The notes below the pieces were generated by a model that saw nothing but the letters and a program-made list of their open reading frames with translations, was not told where the DNA came from and ran no database searches. From DATGPD01 sp041398565 (lineage in GTDB: Bacteria; Planctomycetota; UBA1135; UBA2386): a stretch of 64,000 nucleotides of DNA. The position numbers and the translations under genes are program-made. Location of the stretch: assembly GCA_041398565.1 (NCBI GenBank), contig JAWKUN010000003.1, forward strand, positions 1,550,001 through 1,614,000, read 5' to 3'. This document shows, in pieces, positions 15,744 through 25,149 of the stretch. Each line of letters opens with the position of its first letter. Position 1 is the stretch's first letter.

Positions 15744-17063
15744 CTACGGGGTTTCCTGGATCCAGAGGTTGCGGAAGCGCACGCGGCTGCCGTGGTCCTG
15801 GAGGAGGAGCGGTTGGGGGCTGTCGCCCTCGGCCATGCCTTGACCGGTCTTGGCGGTCAGCTCGGCGTCGCGGTGGACGAGAATGCCGTTGTGCAGCACC
15901 GTGACGCGCGCGTTGGCGGTCTTCTTGTCGCCGTCGAAGCGCGCCGCCGTGAACCAGATGTCGAAGGTCTGCCACGCGCCCGCTGCCCTGCTGGCGTTGA
16001 AGTCCGGCGGCCGTTGCCCGTAGAGCGCGCCGCACGCGTGCTTGTCGGCAGGCTTGCCGAACGAGTCGAGGATCTGCACTTCGTAGCGCCGCTGCACGTA
16101 GACGCCGGAGTTGCCGTGCTGCGCGTCGCCCTCGGGCACCGTGAACTCCACGTGCAGGCGATGATCGCGGAAGGCCTTCACGCTCACCGCGCTGCCTCTT
16201 CCCGGCTGCACTTCGAGCACGCCGTCCTCGGCGGTGAAGGCGAGTTCGCCGCCGTTGGCGCCGATCAGGCTGCCGTCCGCGCCCAGGGGCGTCGCACTCG
16301 GCGGCGCAGCACTCAAGACGCTGCCGCGGTCGATGGTCCAGCGCACGCCCGCCAGCAGGTGGGTGAGGAAGCGCGCGTCACGCCAGACCTCCGGGCGGTG
16401 GCCGAGCGCCGTGTAGAACACGCGCCCCTTACCGTAGTCGCGGCACCACGACAGTGCGTTGTCACGGTCGGCCCGCTTGCCCAGGCTGAGGTCGGTCCCG
16501 TCGTCGGTGAGCCGCAGCAGCACGTGCACTCGATCGCGCGACCAAGCGCGAAACTGGTAGATCTCGTCGGTCACCACCAGGCTCTCGCCCAGGTGGAAGG
16601 TGGTGGGGTGGGTCCGGTCTTCGACCGCCAGCCGGACCTCCTTGTGCCACGGATGTCCGTCGAAGTAGCCCCCGATCATCGCGCCGTAGGCCGGGAACTT
16701 ATAGAAGGTGTCGGTCGCGCAGTGGATGCCGACGAAGCCGCCACCCTCGCGCACGAACTCGAGGAGGCCCTCCTTGTCCGCGTCGTCGATCGGCAGCTCC
16801 CCGGTCGTGTAGAACACGACCACCTGGTAGCCGCGCAGGCTGTCGCCCTTCAACGCGGCGCAGTCCTGGGTGCAGTCCACGCGCAGTGTCAGGCCGGCGG
16901 CCTCGACGAAGCAGCGCTCGGCGTGCGCGAGCATCGCCCGCTGAGCCCGTTTGACCACCGGGTGGACGAAGCCCGCCGAGTGGGTCAGGAACAGCACGCG
17001 GGGTGGCGGATCCTGGGCGGGGAGGGCGACGAGAAGGCTGGCGACAAGGGCGAGACGGCGCAC
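15744..17063 (-). CDS. Secreted ThuA-like domain fused to DUF1080
   Basis: A 439-residue two-domain protein typical of planctomycetes. Domain one (about 20-245) is ThuA-like, a glutamine-amidotransferase-type fold linked to trehalose/keto-sugar use, with RVLFLTHSAGFVHPVV, GGGFVGIHCATDTFYKFPAY and YFDGHPWH. Domain two (about 270-439) is DUF1080, a concanavalin-like 3-keto-disaccharide hydrolase domain, with GNSGVYVQRRYEVQILDSFG and WQTFDIWFTAARF. The GTG at 17063 starts a signal peptide (VRRLALVASLLVALPAQDPP). An ATG at 17126 would add 21 residues ahead of it and is less likely. The stop TAG abuts hairpin repeat copy A. A perfect 8-bp-arm palindrome lies 24-40 nt upstream of the GTG. Confidence 0.86.
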   Translation of the reverse strand: MRRLALVASLLVALPAQDPPPRVLFLTHSAGFVHPVVKRAQRAMLAHAERCFVEAAGLTLRVDCTQDCAALKGDSLRGYQVVVFYTTGELPIDDADKEGLLEFVREGGGFVGIHCATDTFYKFPAYGAMIGGYFDGHPWHKEVRLAVEDRTHPTTFHLGESLVVTDEIYQFRAWSRDRVHVLLRLTDDGTDLSLGKRADRDNALSWCRDYGKGRVFYTALGHRPEVWRDARFLTHLLAGVRWTIDRGSVLSAAPPSATPLGADGSLIGANGGELAFTAEDGVLEVQPGRGSAVSVKAFRDHRLHVEFTVPEGDAQHGNSGVYVQRRYEVQILDSFGKPADKHACGALYGQRPPDFNASRAAGAWQTFDIWFTAARFDGDKKTANARVTVLHNGILVHRDAELTAKTGQGMAEGDSPQPLLLQDHGSRVRFRNLWIQETP

Positions 17064-17086
17064 GTGTGGAGCTTCACCCGGGCCCG

Positions 17087-17103
17087 CCAGGTTGACAACC
17101 TGG
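17087..17103. promoter_or_regulatory. Operator-like palindrome between divergent genes
   Basis: CCAGGTTGACAACCTGG is an inverted repeat with 8-bp arms around one base. It lies between the ThuA-DUF1080 start (17063, minus) and the TolC-like start (17240, plus), nearer the former. Size and symmetry fit a dimeric repressor site; the regulator is unknown. Confidence 0.4.
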
Positions 17104-17239
17104 AGAGCCCGGGAAGATCCTGCCATCTGCTCTCGTCACGGAACTTCTCCCACAAGCCTGACGCTTGCCCGGCCGAGTGCACCGACCCTCCCTCGCTGGC
17201 GTTGTGTGGAAACCCTCGGCCTACCAGCCCGCTCACTGT

Positions 17240-18901
17240 ATGTCTGTGTCCGACCCCGACTCGGTGCGAAGGAACCGACTGCTGCCGACCCCGACCCATC
17301 CCTGGCGCGTGCGCTTCCGTCCCTTCTTCCCCTGCCTCGTGCTCGCGGTCTACGGGTGCAGTGCGGCCGACTATGCCGCGGACGCCGACCAGGAGGTGGG
17401 TTCGGCGCTGGCCGAGGCGACCGAGCGGGCGCTCGGCGGGCGCCGCGAGTCGGTGGTGCAGCCCGAGCCGGCCAAGAGCGAGGCAGAGCCGGCGGCAGCT
17501 CCGGCCGAACCCTCCGAAGATGCTCAGCCCCAGGCATCCGAGTCAGCCGACTCGATCTTGCACCTCGACCTGGAAGCGGCCCTGCGCACCGCCATCGCCA
17601 GCAACCGCGAACTCGCCAGTGAGAGAGAACAGCTCTACCAGCAGGGTCTGCAGTTCACCGGCACGCGCTTCGAGTTCGGTCCGCAGCTCGCCAGCACGGT
17701 CGCGGCGGTGTGGAACGACCGCGAGACCAGCCGTGGCATCCTGTCGCTGGACGGGCGCGCCGCGGTCCGGCAGATCCTGCCCACCGGCGGCAGCGTGTCG
17801 CTCGACGGCGGGCTCGGCTTCGATCACTTCGTGGGCCCTCTCGGTGACGGCTTCACCACCAATGGCGCGGTCCGATTGCGGCAGCCCTTGCTGCAAGGCG
17901 CCGGCTACACCGCGAGCCACGAGGCGTGGACGCGGGCGCAGCGCGAGCTGGTCTACGCCGTGCGGCGCTTCGAGTTGTTTCGCCAGCGCCTGTCGATCGA
18001 CATCGCCCGCGACTACTTCGGCCTCATCAGCCAGAAGCAGACTCTCGCCAACCAGGAGCGAACGTACCAGGATGCGGTGTTCGACCGGCGCAAGGCAGAG
18101 GCGCTGTTCAGCGTCGATCGCAACGACGAGCAGCAGGTGTTCCGGGCGCGCCGGCGCGAGATCGTGACGGAGAACGAACTCATCGATGCGCGTGCGGCCT
18201 ACAAGCGCGCCCTCGATGCCTTCCGGGTGCGACTGGGCTTGCCGGTGGCGAGCACCATCGACGTGGTCTCTCAGACTCCCGAGTTCGTGCCCATCGACAT
18301 GGACGACGACTCCGCCGTGCGGGCCGCGCTGGCCAACCGGCTCGATCTCTTGAGCCAGCGCGAACAGGTCGAAGACGTCGAGCGGCAGCTGGCGATCGCC
18401 GAGAACGGCCTGCTGCCCGACTTCAACCTCGACGCCTCCTACAGCCTGGACGGCAGTGGCCCTTCGCTCGATCGTGCCAGCCCGCACGACTGGTCGTCAT
18501 CGATCGGGCTGACCATGGAGGTGCCGCTGCAGCGGACCCGCGAGCGCAACTCGCTGCGCAACGCCCAGATCGCGCTCGACCGCGCCCGCCGCGGGCTCAC
18601 CCAGCAGTGCGACCAGCTCGACATCGAAGTGCGCGATCAGCTGCGTCAGCTGCGCAGCATCGAGCAACAGCTGGTCCTGCAGCGCGAGCAGATCGAGCAG
18701 GAGAAGAAGGCGGTCGCCGTGATGCAGATCCGCTACGAGTCGGGCAACGTCGACAACCGCGACTTGTTGGAAGCCAGGCAGGCGCTCATCCAGGCCGAGA
18801 ACGCCCTCATTCGCCTGGAGGTCGACCACTTCGTCCGCCGCCTCGAGCTGCACCGCACGCTCGGGGTCCTGTTCATCGACGAGCAAGGGATGTGGCAATG
18901 A
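17240..18901 (+). CDS. TolC-family outer membrane efflux lipoprotein
   Basis: A 553-residue outer membrane channel component. The N-terminus has a hydrophobic segment ending in AVYGC, a plausible lipobox, followed by an Ala/Glu/Pro-rich linker (about 50-110). The remaining 440 residues have two TolC-type repeats with long amphipathic helices, for example LELAAALRTAIASNRELAS-like register near 115 and LRNAQIALDRARRGLTQQCD near 435. The ATG at 17240 is chosen because upstream codons run through non-coding sequence. It is the first gene of an exporter operon with ATGA, GTGA and TTGA overlaps. It would form the exit duct for the adaptor and ABC transporter encoded next. Confidence 0.85.
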   Translation: MSVSDPDSVRRNRLLPTPTHPWRVRFRPFFPCLVLAVYGCSAADYAADADQEVGSALAEATERALGGRRESVVQPEPAKSEAEPAAAPAEPSEDAQPQASESADSILHLDLEAALRTAIASNRELASEREQLYQQGLQFTGTRFEFGPQLASTVAAVWNDRETSRGILSLDGRAAVRQILPTGGSVSLDGGLGFDHFVGPLGDGFTTNGAVRLRQPLLQGAGYTASHEAWTRAQRELVYAVRRFELFRQRLSIDIARDYFGLISQKQTLANQERTYQDAVFDRRKAEALFSVDRNDEQQVFRARRREIVTENELIDARAAYKRALDAFRVRLGLPVASTIDVVSQTPEFVPIDMDDDSAVRAALANRLDLLSQREQVEDVERQLAIAENGLLPDFNLDASYSLDGSGPSLDRASPHDWSSSIGLTMEVPLQRTRERNSLRNAQIALDRARRGLTQQCDQLDIEVRDQLRQLRSIEQQLVLQREQIEQEKKAVAVMQIRYESGNVDNRDLLEARQALIQAENALIRLEVDHFVRRLELHRTLGVLFIDEQGMWQ

Positions 18902-20457
18902 GAATGACGCTCTCGGATCTGATTGTCGCACTCGCGGGCGGCACTCTGCTCGTCGCTTCGGCGTGCTCGTCCAAAGCCGCCGATGCCGCTGCCATCGGCG
19001 ACGAAGGCACGTTCGTGGTGGTGCGCGGCGACCTACCGATCACGCTCACCGAGAACGGCACTCTGGTGGCCAAGGACTCGCGACAGGTGCGCGTCGAATC
19101 GAGTCGTGGCGGCAAGATCTCGTGGCTCGTCGATGCCGGCAAGGAGGTGGCCGAGGGCGACGTGCTGTGTCGGCTCGACCCCACCGAGCTGAACTCGTCG
19201 ATCCAGCAGTCGGAGCTCGACATCACCCAGGCCGAGGCCGACCTCAAGAACGCGCAGACCGAGCTCGACATCCAGCAGACCGAGAACGTCGCCTCCCTGG
19301 AGAAGGCGAGGATCGCCGAGGACAAGGCCGACAAGGAGCTGCAGCGCTACAAGGAGGGTGACGGACCGCAGGAGCGGCGCAAGCTGCTCATCGCGGTCAA
19401 GGACGCGCAGACCGAGTTCGAGCGCAAGAAGAAGTTCTTCGACGACAGCAAGACGCTGGTCGAGCAGGGCTATCTCAAGCGGTCCGAGCTGATCGACCAC
19501 GAGATCGCCTTCGAGAAGGCGCAGGTGCAGCTCGAAGGCTCCGACCTCGACCTCAAGATGTTCGACCAGTACAAGCACCCGATGTCGCTGGCCGAGAAGC
19601 AGACAGCGCTTGCCGACGCCAAGCGCGAGGTCGGCTCGGTGGAGAAGCGCAACGAGTCGAAGCTGTTGCAGCGGCAGGTGGCGGTGGCGCAGAACGAGAA
19701 GCGACTCCTGCAGTACAAGGAGCGCCTGCGCCGCCTGAAGAGCGACCTCGAGAAGTTCACGCTCTCGGCGCCCTGCGCCGGCATCGTGTTGCACGGCGAC
19801 CCGAAGCAGCCCTGGTACCGCGACCAGATCAAGGTCGGCAGCGAGGTGTGGGAGGGGTCGGTCGTGTGCACGATCCCCGACCTCAGGGTCATGCAGGTGA
19901 AGCTGCAGGTGCACGAGGCGGACATCAACAAGCTGAAGAAGGGCTTGAAGACGACGATCACCATGGAGTCGATGCCTGGCGTCGTCATGGCCGGCGAGCT
20001 GACCAACATCGCGTCGATCGCCAACACCGGCGGCGAGTGGGGCGGCGGCGGGGGCGACGCAGTCAAGAAGTTCGACGTCGAGGTCACCATCGAGCAGCGC
20101 GAAGGCGTGCGCTTGCGCCCCGGCATCAGCGCCAAGGTGGTGATCGACATCGACCACTTGGCCGACGTCGCCTACGTGCCGCTGCAGAGCGTCGTGGTGG
20201 AGGGCAGCACGCACGGGTGCTTCGTGGCGGCGGCCAACGGGCAAGCCGAGCGCCGCGTCGTCGAAGTCGGTGCCAGCAACGACAACTACATCCAGATCCA
20301 GAACGGGCTCGAACCGGGCGAGCGCGTGCTGCTCTACAACCCGAGCCTGGGCAAGCAGCAGGGTGACAGCCAGGAGGCCGCCGGCGACCGTGCGTCGGCG
20401 CCGGCGGGCGCCGGCGAACCTGCCGCAGCGGCCGCAGCCGGGGCCGGCAACAAGTGA
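18898..20457 (+). CDS. Periplasmic adaptor (HlyD/MacA-type) lipoprotein
   Basis: A 519-residue membrane-fusion protein that links an inner-membrane ABC transporter to a TolC channel. The signal ends in LLVASAC, a likely lipobox. A biotinyl-lipoyl-like domain follows (GGKISWLVDAGKEVAEGDVL and, after the hairpin, FTLSAPCAGIVLHGD). Between them is a long coiled-coil hairpin (about 105-290) rich in Glu, Lys and Gln. The beta-barrel and membrane-proximal parts follow (VKLQVHEADINKLKKGLKTT; GISAKVVIDIDHLADVAYVP). The tail is Ala/Gly-rich. The hairpin is longer than in Escherichia coli MacA. The start overlaps the tolC-like stop as ATGA. Confidence 0.87.
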   Translation: MRMTLSDLIVALAGGTLLVASACSSKAADAAAIGDEGTFVVVRGDLPITLTENGTLVAKDSRQVRVESSRGGKISWLVDAGKEVAEGDVLCRLDPTELNSSIQQSELDITQAEADLKNAQTELDIQQTENVASLEKARIAEDKADKELQRYKEGDGPQERRKLLIAVKDAQTEFERKKKFFDDSKTLVEQGYLKRSELIDHEIAFEKAQVQLEGSDLDLKMFDQYKHPMSLAEKQTALADAKREVGSVEKRNESKLLQRQVAVAQNEKRLLQYKERLRRLKSDLEKFTLSAPCAGIVLHGDPKQPWYRDQIKVGSEVWEGSVVCTIPDLRVMQVKLQVHEADINKLKKGLKTTITMESMPGVVMAGELTNIASIANTGGEWGGGGGDAVKKFDVEVTIEQREGVRLRPGISAKVVIDIDHLADVAYVPLQSVVVEGSTHGCFVAAANGQAERRVVEVGASNDNYIQIQNGLEPGERVLLYNPSLGKQQGDSQEAAGDRASAPAGAGEPAAAAAAGAGNK

Positions 20458-21152
20458 CCGCGGTCCTCGAGCTGCGCGGAGTCAGGAAGACCTACGGCGA
20501 GGCCGGGCACTCGGTCGAGGTGTTGCGCGGCATCGACCTCAGCGTGCAGCCCGGCGAGTTCGTCGCCATCGTCGGACCGTCGGGGTCCGGCAAGTCGACG
20601 CTGCTGAACCTGCTGGGTTGCCTCGATCGACCCAGCGCCGGCGCCTACTTGCTGGAAGGCGAGGACTCGGCCCAACTCGACGACTTCCGTCTGTCGCGCA
20701 TGCGCAACGAGCGCATCGGCTTCGTGTTCCAGTCGTTCATGCTGGTGCCGCACCTCAGCGTGCGCGAGAACGTCGAGCTGCCGCTGCTGTATGCGCGCGT
20801 CCCGCGCGGTCGGCGGCGCCAGCGCTGCGTCGAACTCATCGAGCAGGTCGGGCTCGGGCATCGCCTCGGCCACCGCCCCAACCAGCTGTCGGGCGGCGAG
20901 TGCCAGCGCGTGGCAGTGGCGCGCGCCCTCGCCAACGATCCGGCCCTGCTGCTCGCCGACGAGCCGACCGGCAACCTGGACTCGAAGACCTCGGCTGACA
21001 TTCTCCGCCTGTTCTTCGATCTGCACGCGGCCGGGCGCACGCTGGTGATGATCACCCACGACGCCGAGATCGCTGCCAAAGCGCCGCGGCGGGTCGTCAT
21101 TCGCGATGGCCTGATCCGCGAGGACACCGCTCTCGTCGAGGTGACGACTTGA
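20454..21152 (+). CDS. ABC transporter ATP-binding protein (MacB/LolD type)
   Basis: A 232-residue ATPase. Walker A is GPSGSGKST (41-49), the Q-loop is FVFQSFMLVPHLSVRENVELP, the signature is LSGGECQRVAVARAL, Walker B with the catalytic Glu is LLLADEPTGNLD, and the switch His is in MITHDAEIA. It groups with the LolD/MacB/FtsE class, which powers mechanotransmission rather than transport through the membrane domains. The GTG start overlaps the adaptor stop and its own stop overlaps the permease start (TTGA), so the four genes form one translational unit. The cargo (peptide, lipopeptide or drug) is unknown. Confidence 0.92.
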   Translation: MTAVLELRGVRKTYGEAGHSVEVLRGIDLSVQPGEFVAIVGPSGSGKSTLLNLLGCLDRPSAGAYLLEGEDSAQLDDFRLSRMRNERIGFVFQSFMLVPHLSVRENVELPLLYARVPRGRRRQRCVELIEQVGLGHRLGHRPNQLSGGECQRVAVARALANDPALLLADEPTGNLDSKTSADILRLFFDLHAAGRTLVMITHDAEIAAKAPRRVVIRDGLIREDTALVEVTT

Positions 21153-22417
21153 TCGTCCAGGAACTGGTCGTCGAGGCCTTGCGCAACCTCGGGCGGCACA
21201 AGCTGCGCTCTCTGCTCACCGCTCTCGGCATCGTGTTCGGCGTCGCCTCGGTCATGGCGATGGTGGCGACGGGCGAGGGGGCGCGTCGCCGGATCCTGGC
21301 CCAGATCGAGGAGCTCGGGATCCGCAACGTCATCGTCAACGCCAAGAAGCCGCCGGCCGAAGAGGACAGCAAGAAGAAGCAGGGCGGCACACCGGAGTAC
21401 GGGCTGACGTTTCGCGATGCCGACCAGATCGAGAAGACTCTGCCGATGGTCGACCGGGTGCTGCGCGTGCACGACGTCGAGAAGTGGATCTGGTTCAAGA
21501 GCCGGCGCCTGCAGGCGAAGGTGCGCGGCGTCGGTGCCGAGTACATGCGCGCCTTGCGCCTTGCGCCCTTCCTCGGTCGGGCGCTGGACGCCGAGGACGA
21601 CAACGTGCGCCGCCGCGTCTGCGTGGTGCGGGAGAGGCTGATCCGCGAGGCGAAGTACGTGGGCGATCCGCTGGCTCTCGACCTCAAGATCGGCAGCGAG
21701 TTCTACCGCGTCGTCGGCGTCCTGCGCGATTTCGAGGCGCAGAGCCAGACTCAGACCGTGCTCGGTATCGACGGCCGCGCCTTCGAGGTGTACGTGCCGT
21801 TCCGGACGGTGGTCGATCGCTACGGGCTGGTGTCGGTCACGGCGGAGGAGGGCAACTACTCGACCGCGCGCGTCGAGTTGCACCAGCTGCTGTGCATCGC
21901 CCGCACCGAAGACGACGTCGAGCTACTGGCGCGCGGCATCCAGGCGGTGCTGGGCAGCTTCCACAAGCGCAAGGACTACGAGGTCACGGTGCCGCTCGAG
22001 CTCTTGCAGTCGCGGCAGGAGACGCAGCGCGTGTTCGACGTGGTGCTGCCGATCATCGCCGGCATCAGCCTGCTGGTCGGCGGCATCGGCATCCTCAACA
22101 TCATGTTGGCTTCGGTGACGGAGCGCACCCGCGAGATCGGCATCCGCCGTGCCATCGGCGCCACGCGTGGCGACATCGTCATGCAGTTCCTGGTCGAGAC
22201 GGTGTCGCTGTCGGCGGCTGGCGGCTTGATCGGCGTGGCCGGTGGTGTCGCCTTCGTGGTCTTGCTCGAGCACTTCGCCCAGTGGAACCCGACGATCACC
22301 AGCTGGTCGGTGGTGCTGTCTCTGTCCATCTCCTGCGCCACGGGCGTCGTCTTCGGGATCTACCCGGCGCGTCGCGCGGCGATGCTGGATCCGATACGGG
22401 CGCTGCGCCACGAGTGA
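21149..22417 (+). CDS. MacB-like ABC transporter permease (FtsX fold)
   Basis: A 422-residue permease starting at TTG. It has the four-helix MacB/FtsX layout: helix 1 near residues 20-40 (LLTALGIVFGVASVMAMVAT), a periplasmic MacB core domain (about 50-285), then three helices (IIAGISLLVGGIGILNIMLA, LSAAGGLIGVAGGVAFVVLL, VVLSLSISCATGVVFGIYPA). SVTERTREIGIRRAIGAT is the cytoplasmic loop that couples to the ATPase, and the C-terminal YPARRAAMLDPIRALRHE is the usual family ending. Unlike Escherichia coli MacB, the ATPase is a separate protein. With the TolC-like and adaptor genes it forms a complete tripartite exporter. Confidence 0.92.
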   Translation: MIVQELVVEALRNLGRHKLRSLLTALGIVFGVASVMAMVATGEGARRRILAQIEELGIRNVIVNAKKPPAEEDSKKKQGGTPEYGLTFRDADQIEKTLPMVDRVLRVHDVEKWIWFKSRRLQAKVRGVGAEYMRALRLAPFLGRALDAEDDNVRRRVCVVRERLIREAKYVGDPLALDLKIGSEFYRVVGVLRDFEAQSQTQTVLGIDGRAFEVYVPFRTVVDRYGLVSVTAEEGNYSTARVELHQLLCIARTEDDVELLARGIQAVLGSFHKRKDYEVTVPLELLQSRQETQRVFDVVLPIIAGISLLVGGIGILNIMLASVTERTREIGIRRAIGATRGDIVMQFLVETVSLSAAGGLIGVAGGVAFVVLLEHFAQWNPTITSWSVVLSLSISCATGVVFGIYPARRAAMLDPIRALRHE

Positions 22418-22422
22418 CGAAC

Positions 22423-22437
22423 GCGGCGAGGCGCCGC
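22423..22437. terminator. Short hairpin between convergent genes
   Basis: GCGGCG (22423-22428) and CGCCGC (22432-22437) form a 6-bp stem with a 3-nt loop, 5 nt after the permease stop and 15 nt before the end of the opposing gene. Weak but well placed. Confidence 0.3.
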
Positions 22438-22451
22438 ACGTGGTGGCCGGA

Positions 22452-25037
22452 TCAACGTGGGCCTTCGACGTCGATGGGCCCGTCGCCGGTCGTGGAGAAG
22501 GTGAGTCGGTCGTCGCCCAGGGTGCAGGCGTAGTGGCCGGCGGGCAGCGCGAACGGCAGGGTCAGGACGATGGCCCCGTCCGCGTCGGGCGGCGGTTGCA
22601 GCAGCGTCAGGTGGTAGCAAGGTCGGCCGCCCTCGTCGATGGTGATGACCAACGGGCGGGAGCGCGGCAGAGCCTTGCGCACGTGGAGGCGCACGCGGGC
22701 GCCGGGGGTGAGCGCGACGACGACGGCCGGATCCTTGCCGTTGCCGACCGCCGACGTGGCGGGGATTTGCGTCGGCGCCGAGGGTAGGTAGTCGGGATGG
22801 AACACCTGCACGGTGTGGGCGGCGCCGTCCCGTGCGGCGAAGACGTCGTGCTCGGCACCTTGTGCCTCGCGCTGGTCGAACACGAGGATACGAGCGTTGC
22901 CGAACGCCGGTCGCACCTCGACTCCGCGCACCGGTCGCTGATCCGGGTCGAAGGCGTGCACGTGCACACGCCGAACGATGTCGTCGCGGGCGAGGATCGG
23001 GATCGCCTGGCCGGCGGTCGCGACGTCGGCGCCGGTGACGGTTGCCGGTGGACCCTCGGCCAGATGCACGTCGCAGTGCTCGTCGGCGTCGGTCCAGGCG
23101 ATGGCCAGGAGTTCGGCATCGAGCGTCAGGTTCTCGTGGCGAACGCCGCCGTCCTGCCGCCAGAAGCTGACGCGCTGCACTCGAGCGCCCGCCGGCAGGC
23201 GGATCACCACCGGGCGCTGGGCGTCCACCGTGGCTTCCAGGGGCGGAGACGGAATCCCGGGTGAGGCGCGTTGCGCGAGGCGGGCGCCGCGGACCTCGAG
23301 GGTGGCGACGTCGCCCACGTAGGCAGCGAGCACGCGCCCATCGCTGTCGGTGTGGCCGTGCCGTGTCCGGCGCTCGCCGCCCGCCACACTGTCGATGGTC
23401 ACCGGCAGAAAGGGAGCCGGACGTCCTTCGCGCGTGACCACCTGCGCTTGCAGGATGCGCCCGGCCAGTCTCAGTGCTTCGCGCCCGGCCGGCATGTTGC
23501 GGCCGCCCTCGACCCACCCGAGTCCGACGTCGCTCCCGAGCTGTTGCCGGGTGTACGCGAGTTCGACCCGTTGGCGCAGCTGGTCGGTGCGCGTCGAAGC
23601 AGAACGGCGGTGTAGCGCGTAGCCGGTCTCGCCGACACAAGCGAGGTCGGCCGCGGCCAGTAGATCCGCTGGGAGCCGGCAGGTTCCGGCGCCGTCGGTC
23701 GTGAGTGGCGTCAGCAGGGGCACGCCGCCGAGCATCGATGGGCTCGGCCGAACGTCGACCCCCGGCGCCGGCCGGCCGTTCTCATCGACCACGGTCAGGA
23801 ACTCCGGCTCACCGTCGCGTGTCGGCAGGCGGATGGGATCGGGGACCACGCCCAGGCTCGAGGGTGGCAGGACCACGGGCCGATGGCCGGGTGCGCTCAC
23901 GACCAGGGCGTGCTGTTGCAGCGCGGAGCGGTCGACGAGCGACTGGCCTTCGCCCGTGAACCGTAGGGTGCGGGCGTCGCCGGAGTCGGCGGACGTGATC
24001 GGCCACCGGCGTAGCGGGACCAGCCACGCATCGACGCGGGAGGGTGCGGCGTCGTGGTGGTCGCGCACCCGAACCTCGGCGTGCTCGGCAGAGAGCGGCG
24101 GCAGGTCGATGTCGTCGGGGGCGCCGCTGGCGAGGACGGTGGCGCGCCCCGGAGCGCGCAGCGCGATGAGGCGGAGGCGAGGGTCGTCGCAGGCCTCGCC
24201 GTCGGCGAGCGGGAACCAGCGCTGCTCGCCGTCCGGGCAGGCGAACAGTCCGCACAGCCCGCGCGCCGGCTGCCCGTCGGCGAGGACGCGCAACCGCCGC
24301 GTCGCGGTGGGGGTGGTTTCCAAACGCACGTGGCGGCCACGCGCAGGGAGGCGCATCGCCGTACTCCGGCCGGGCGACCACAGCTCGACCTCGAAGTCCA
24401 GTCCGCGCGAGCAACGCCAACCGTCGAACACCAGGGGCGTCGGCACCTGGGGGGCTGCGATGCGCAGCCGGCCGTCGGTGGGGACGGCCAGGACACGCCC
24501 TTCCGCGAGGCCTGGTGGCGCATCGACCCGCCGCACCCACGCCAGCGCGCCGGGCGCCGGCGTCGCGATCTCGACCGTGTACAGATCCGAGTCCACCAAC
24601 CGGCGCAAGGTCGCGCGCGTGCGCGAGAAGCCGGACAGCCCGAACGGCAGCGGCTCGTACCACGTCTGGAAGCCGGGCGCCTCGACCACCAGGGTGAGGG
24701 GCGGCTCGAGGCCGGTCCCCAGGCGCCGGTGCGCCGGCTTCAGCGGCAAGGAGAAGTTGCCGTGTGCATCGGTGGCGATGTCGGCCAGCGGCCAGCGCCG
24801 CAGGACGTCCAGCGTGTGGTCGCGGCAGAGAGTCGACACGGTGCGGGCGATCTCGATCCGCACGTGCGCGTCCGCTACGGGGGCGCCATCGGCGTCGACG
24901 ACCGTTCCCTGGCAAGGCGGCATGGTCGGGGCCGCCTGCGCGGCCGCGGCCTTGGCGGCGATGCCGGAGCACCAGGCGATCACACCCGCGGCCAGTGGCC
25001 ACGCGCGTCGCCTCGCCGTCGGATACACGCTCACCAT
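22452..25037 (-). CDS. Large secreted protein with carboxypeptidase-regulatory-like domains
   Basis: An 861-residue exported protein of unknown function. The ATG at 25037 begins a signal peptide (MVSVYPTARRRAWPLAAGVIAWCSGIAAKAAAAQ). Directly after it comes CQGTVVDADGAPVADAHVRI, the opening of a carboxypeptidase-regulatory-like (transthyretin/CNA-B type) beta-sandwich. Similar openings recur: EFLTVVDENGRPAPGVDV near residue 445, LQAQVVTREGRPAPFLPVTI near 545, and VHVHAFDPDQRPVRGVEVRP near 695. The protein is therefore probably a chain of beta-sandwich domains. No enzyme motif is seen. Such proteins are plentiful in planctomycetes and may be scaffolds or adhesins. It is divergent from sppA with a 112-bp gap. 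Confidence 0.75.
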   Translation of the reverse strand: MVSVYPTARRRAWPLAAGVIAWCSGIAAKAAAAQAAPTMPPCQGTVVDADGAPVADAHVRIEIARTVSTLCRDHTLDVLRRWPLADIATDAHGNFSLPLKPAHRRLGTGLEPPLTLVVEAPGFQTWYEPLPFGLSGFSRTRATLRRLVDSDLYTVEIATPAPGALAWVRRVDAPPGLAEGRVLAVPTDGRLRIAAPQVPTPLVFDGWRCSRGLDFEVELWSPGRSTAMRLPARGRHVRLETTPTATRRLRVLADGQPARGLCGLFACPDGEQRWFPLADGEACDDPRLRLIALRAPGRATVLASGAPDDIDLPPLSAEHAEVRVRDHHDAAPSRVDAWLVPLRRWPITSADSGDARTLRFTGEGQSLVDRSALQQHALVVSAPGHRPVVLPPSSLGVVPDPIRLPTRDGEPEFLTVVDENGRPAPGVDVRPSPSMLGGVPLLTPLTTDGAGTCRLPADLLAAADLACVGETGYALHRRSASTRTDQLRQRVELAYTRQQLGSDVGLGWVEGGRNMPAGREALRLAGRILQAQVVTREGRPAPFLPVTIDSVAGGERRTRHGHTDSDGRVLAAYVGDVATLEVRGARLAQRASPGIPSPPLEATVDAQRPVVIRLPAGARVQRVSFWRQDGGVRHENLTLDAELLAIAWTDADEHCDVHLAEGPPATVTGADVATAGQAIPILARDDIVRRVHVHAFDPDQRPVRGVEVRPAFGNARILVFDQREAQGAEHDVFAARDGAAHTVQVFHPDYLPSAPTQIPATSAVGNGKDPAVVVALTPGARVRLHVRKALPRSRPLVITIDEGGRPCYHLTLLQPPPDADGAIVLTLPFALPAGHYACTLGDDRLTFSTTGDGPIDVEGPR

Positions 25038-25149
25038 GCCCTCATCGACCCAGACGCCAGTGGTTCGGAAGCGTCGCGGGCCGCAAGGAACGTGCACGAC
25101 CCGGTGTTGCCGGCAGAATAAGGCCCGCGATCGCTTCGCAACCTCCGCC

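Noticed and set aside
17092..17097. TTGACA as a -35 for the TolC-like gene
   Set aside because: It matches the -35 consensus but no -10 follows at 16-18 bp, and the hexamer is part of the 17-bp palindrome.
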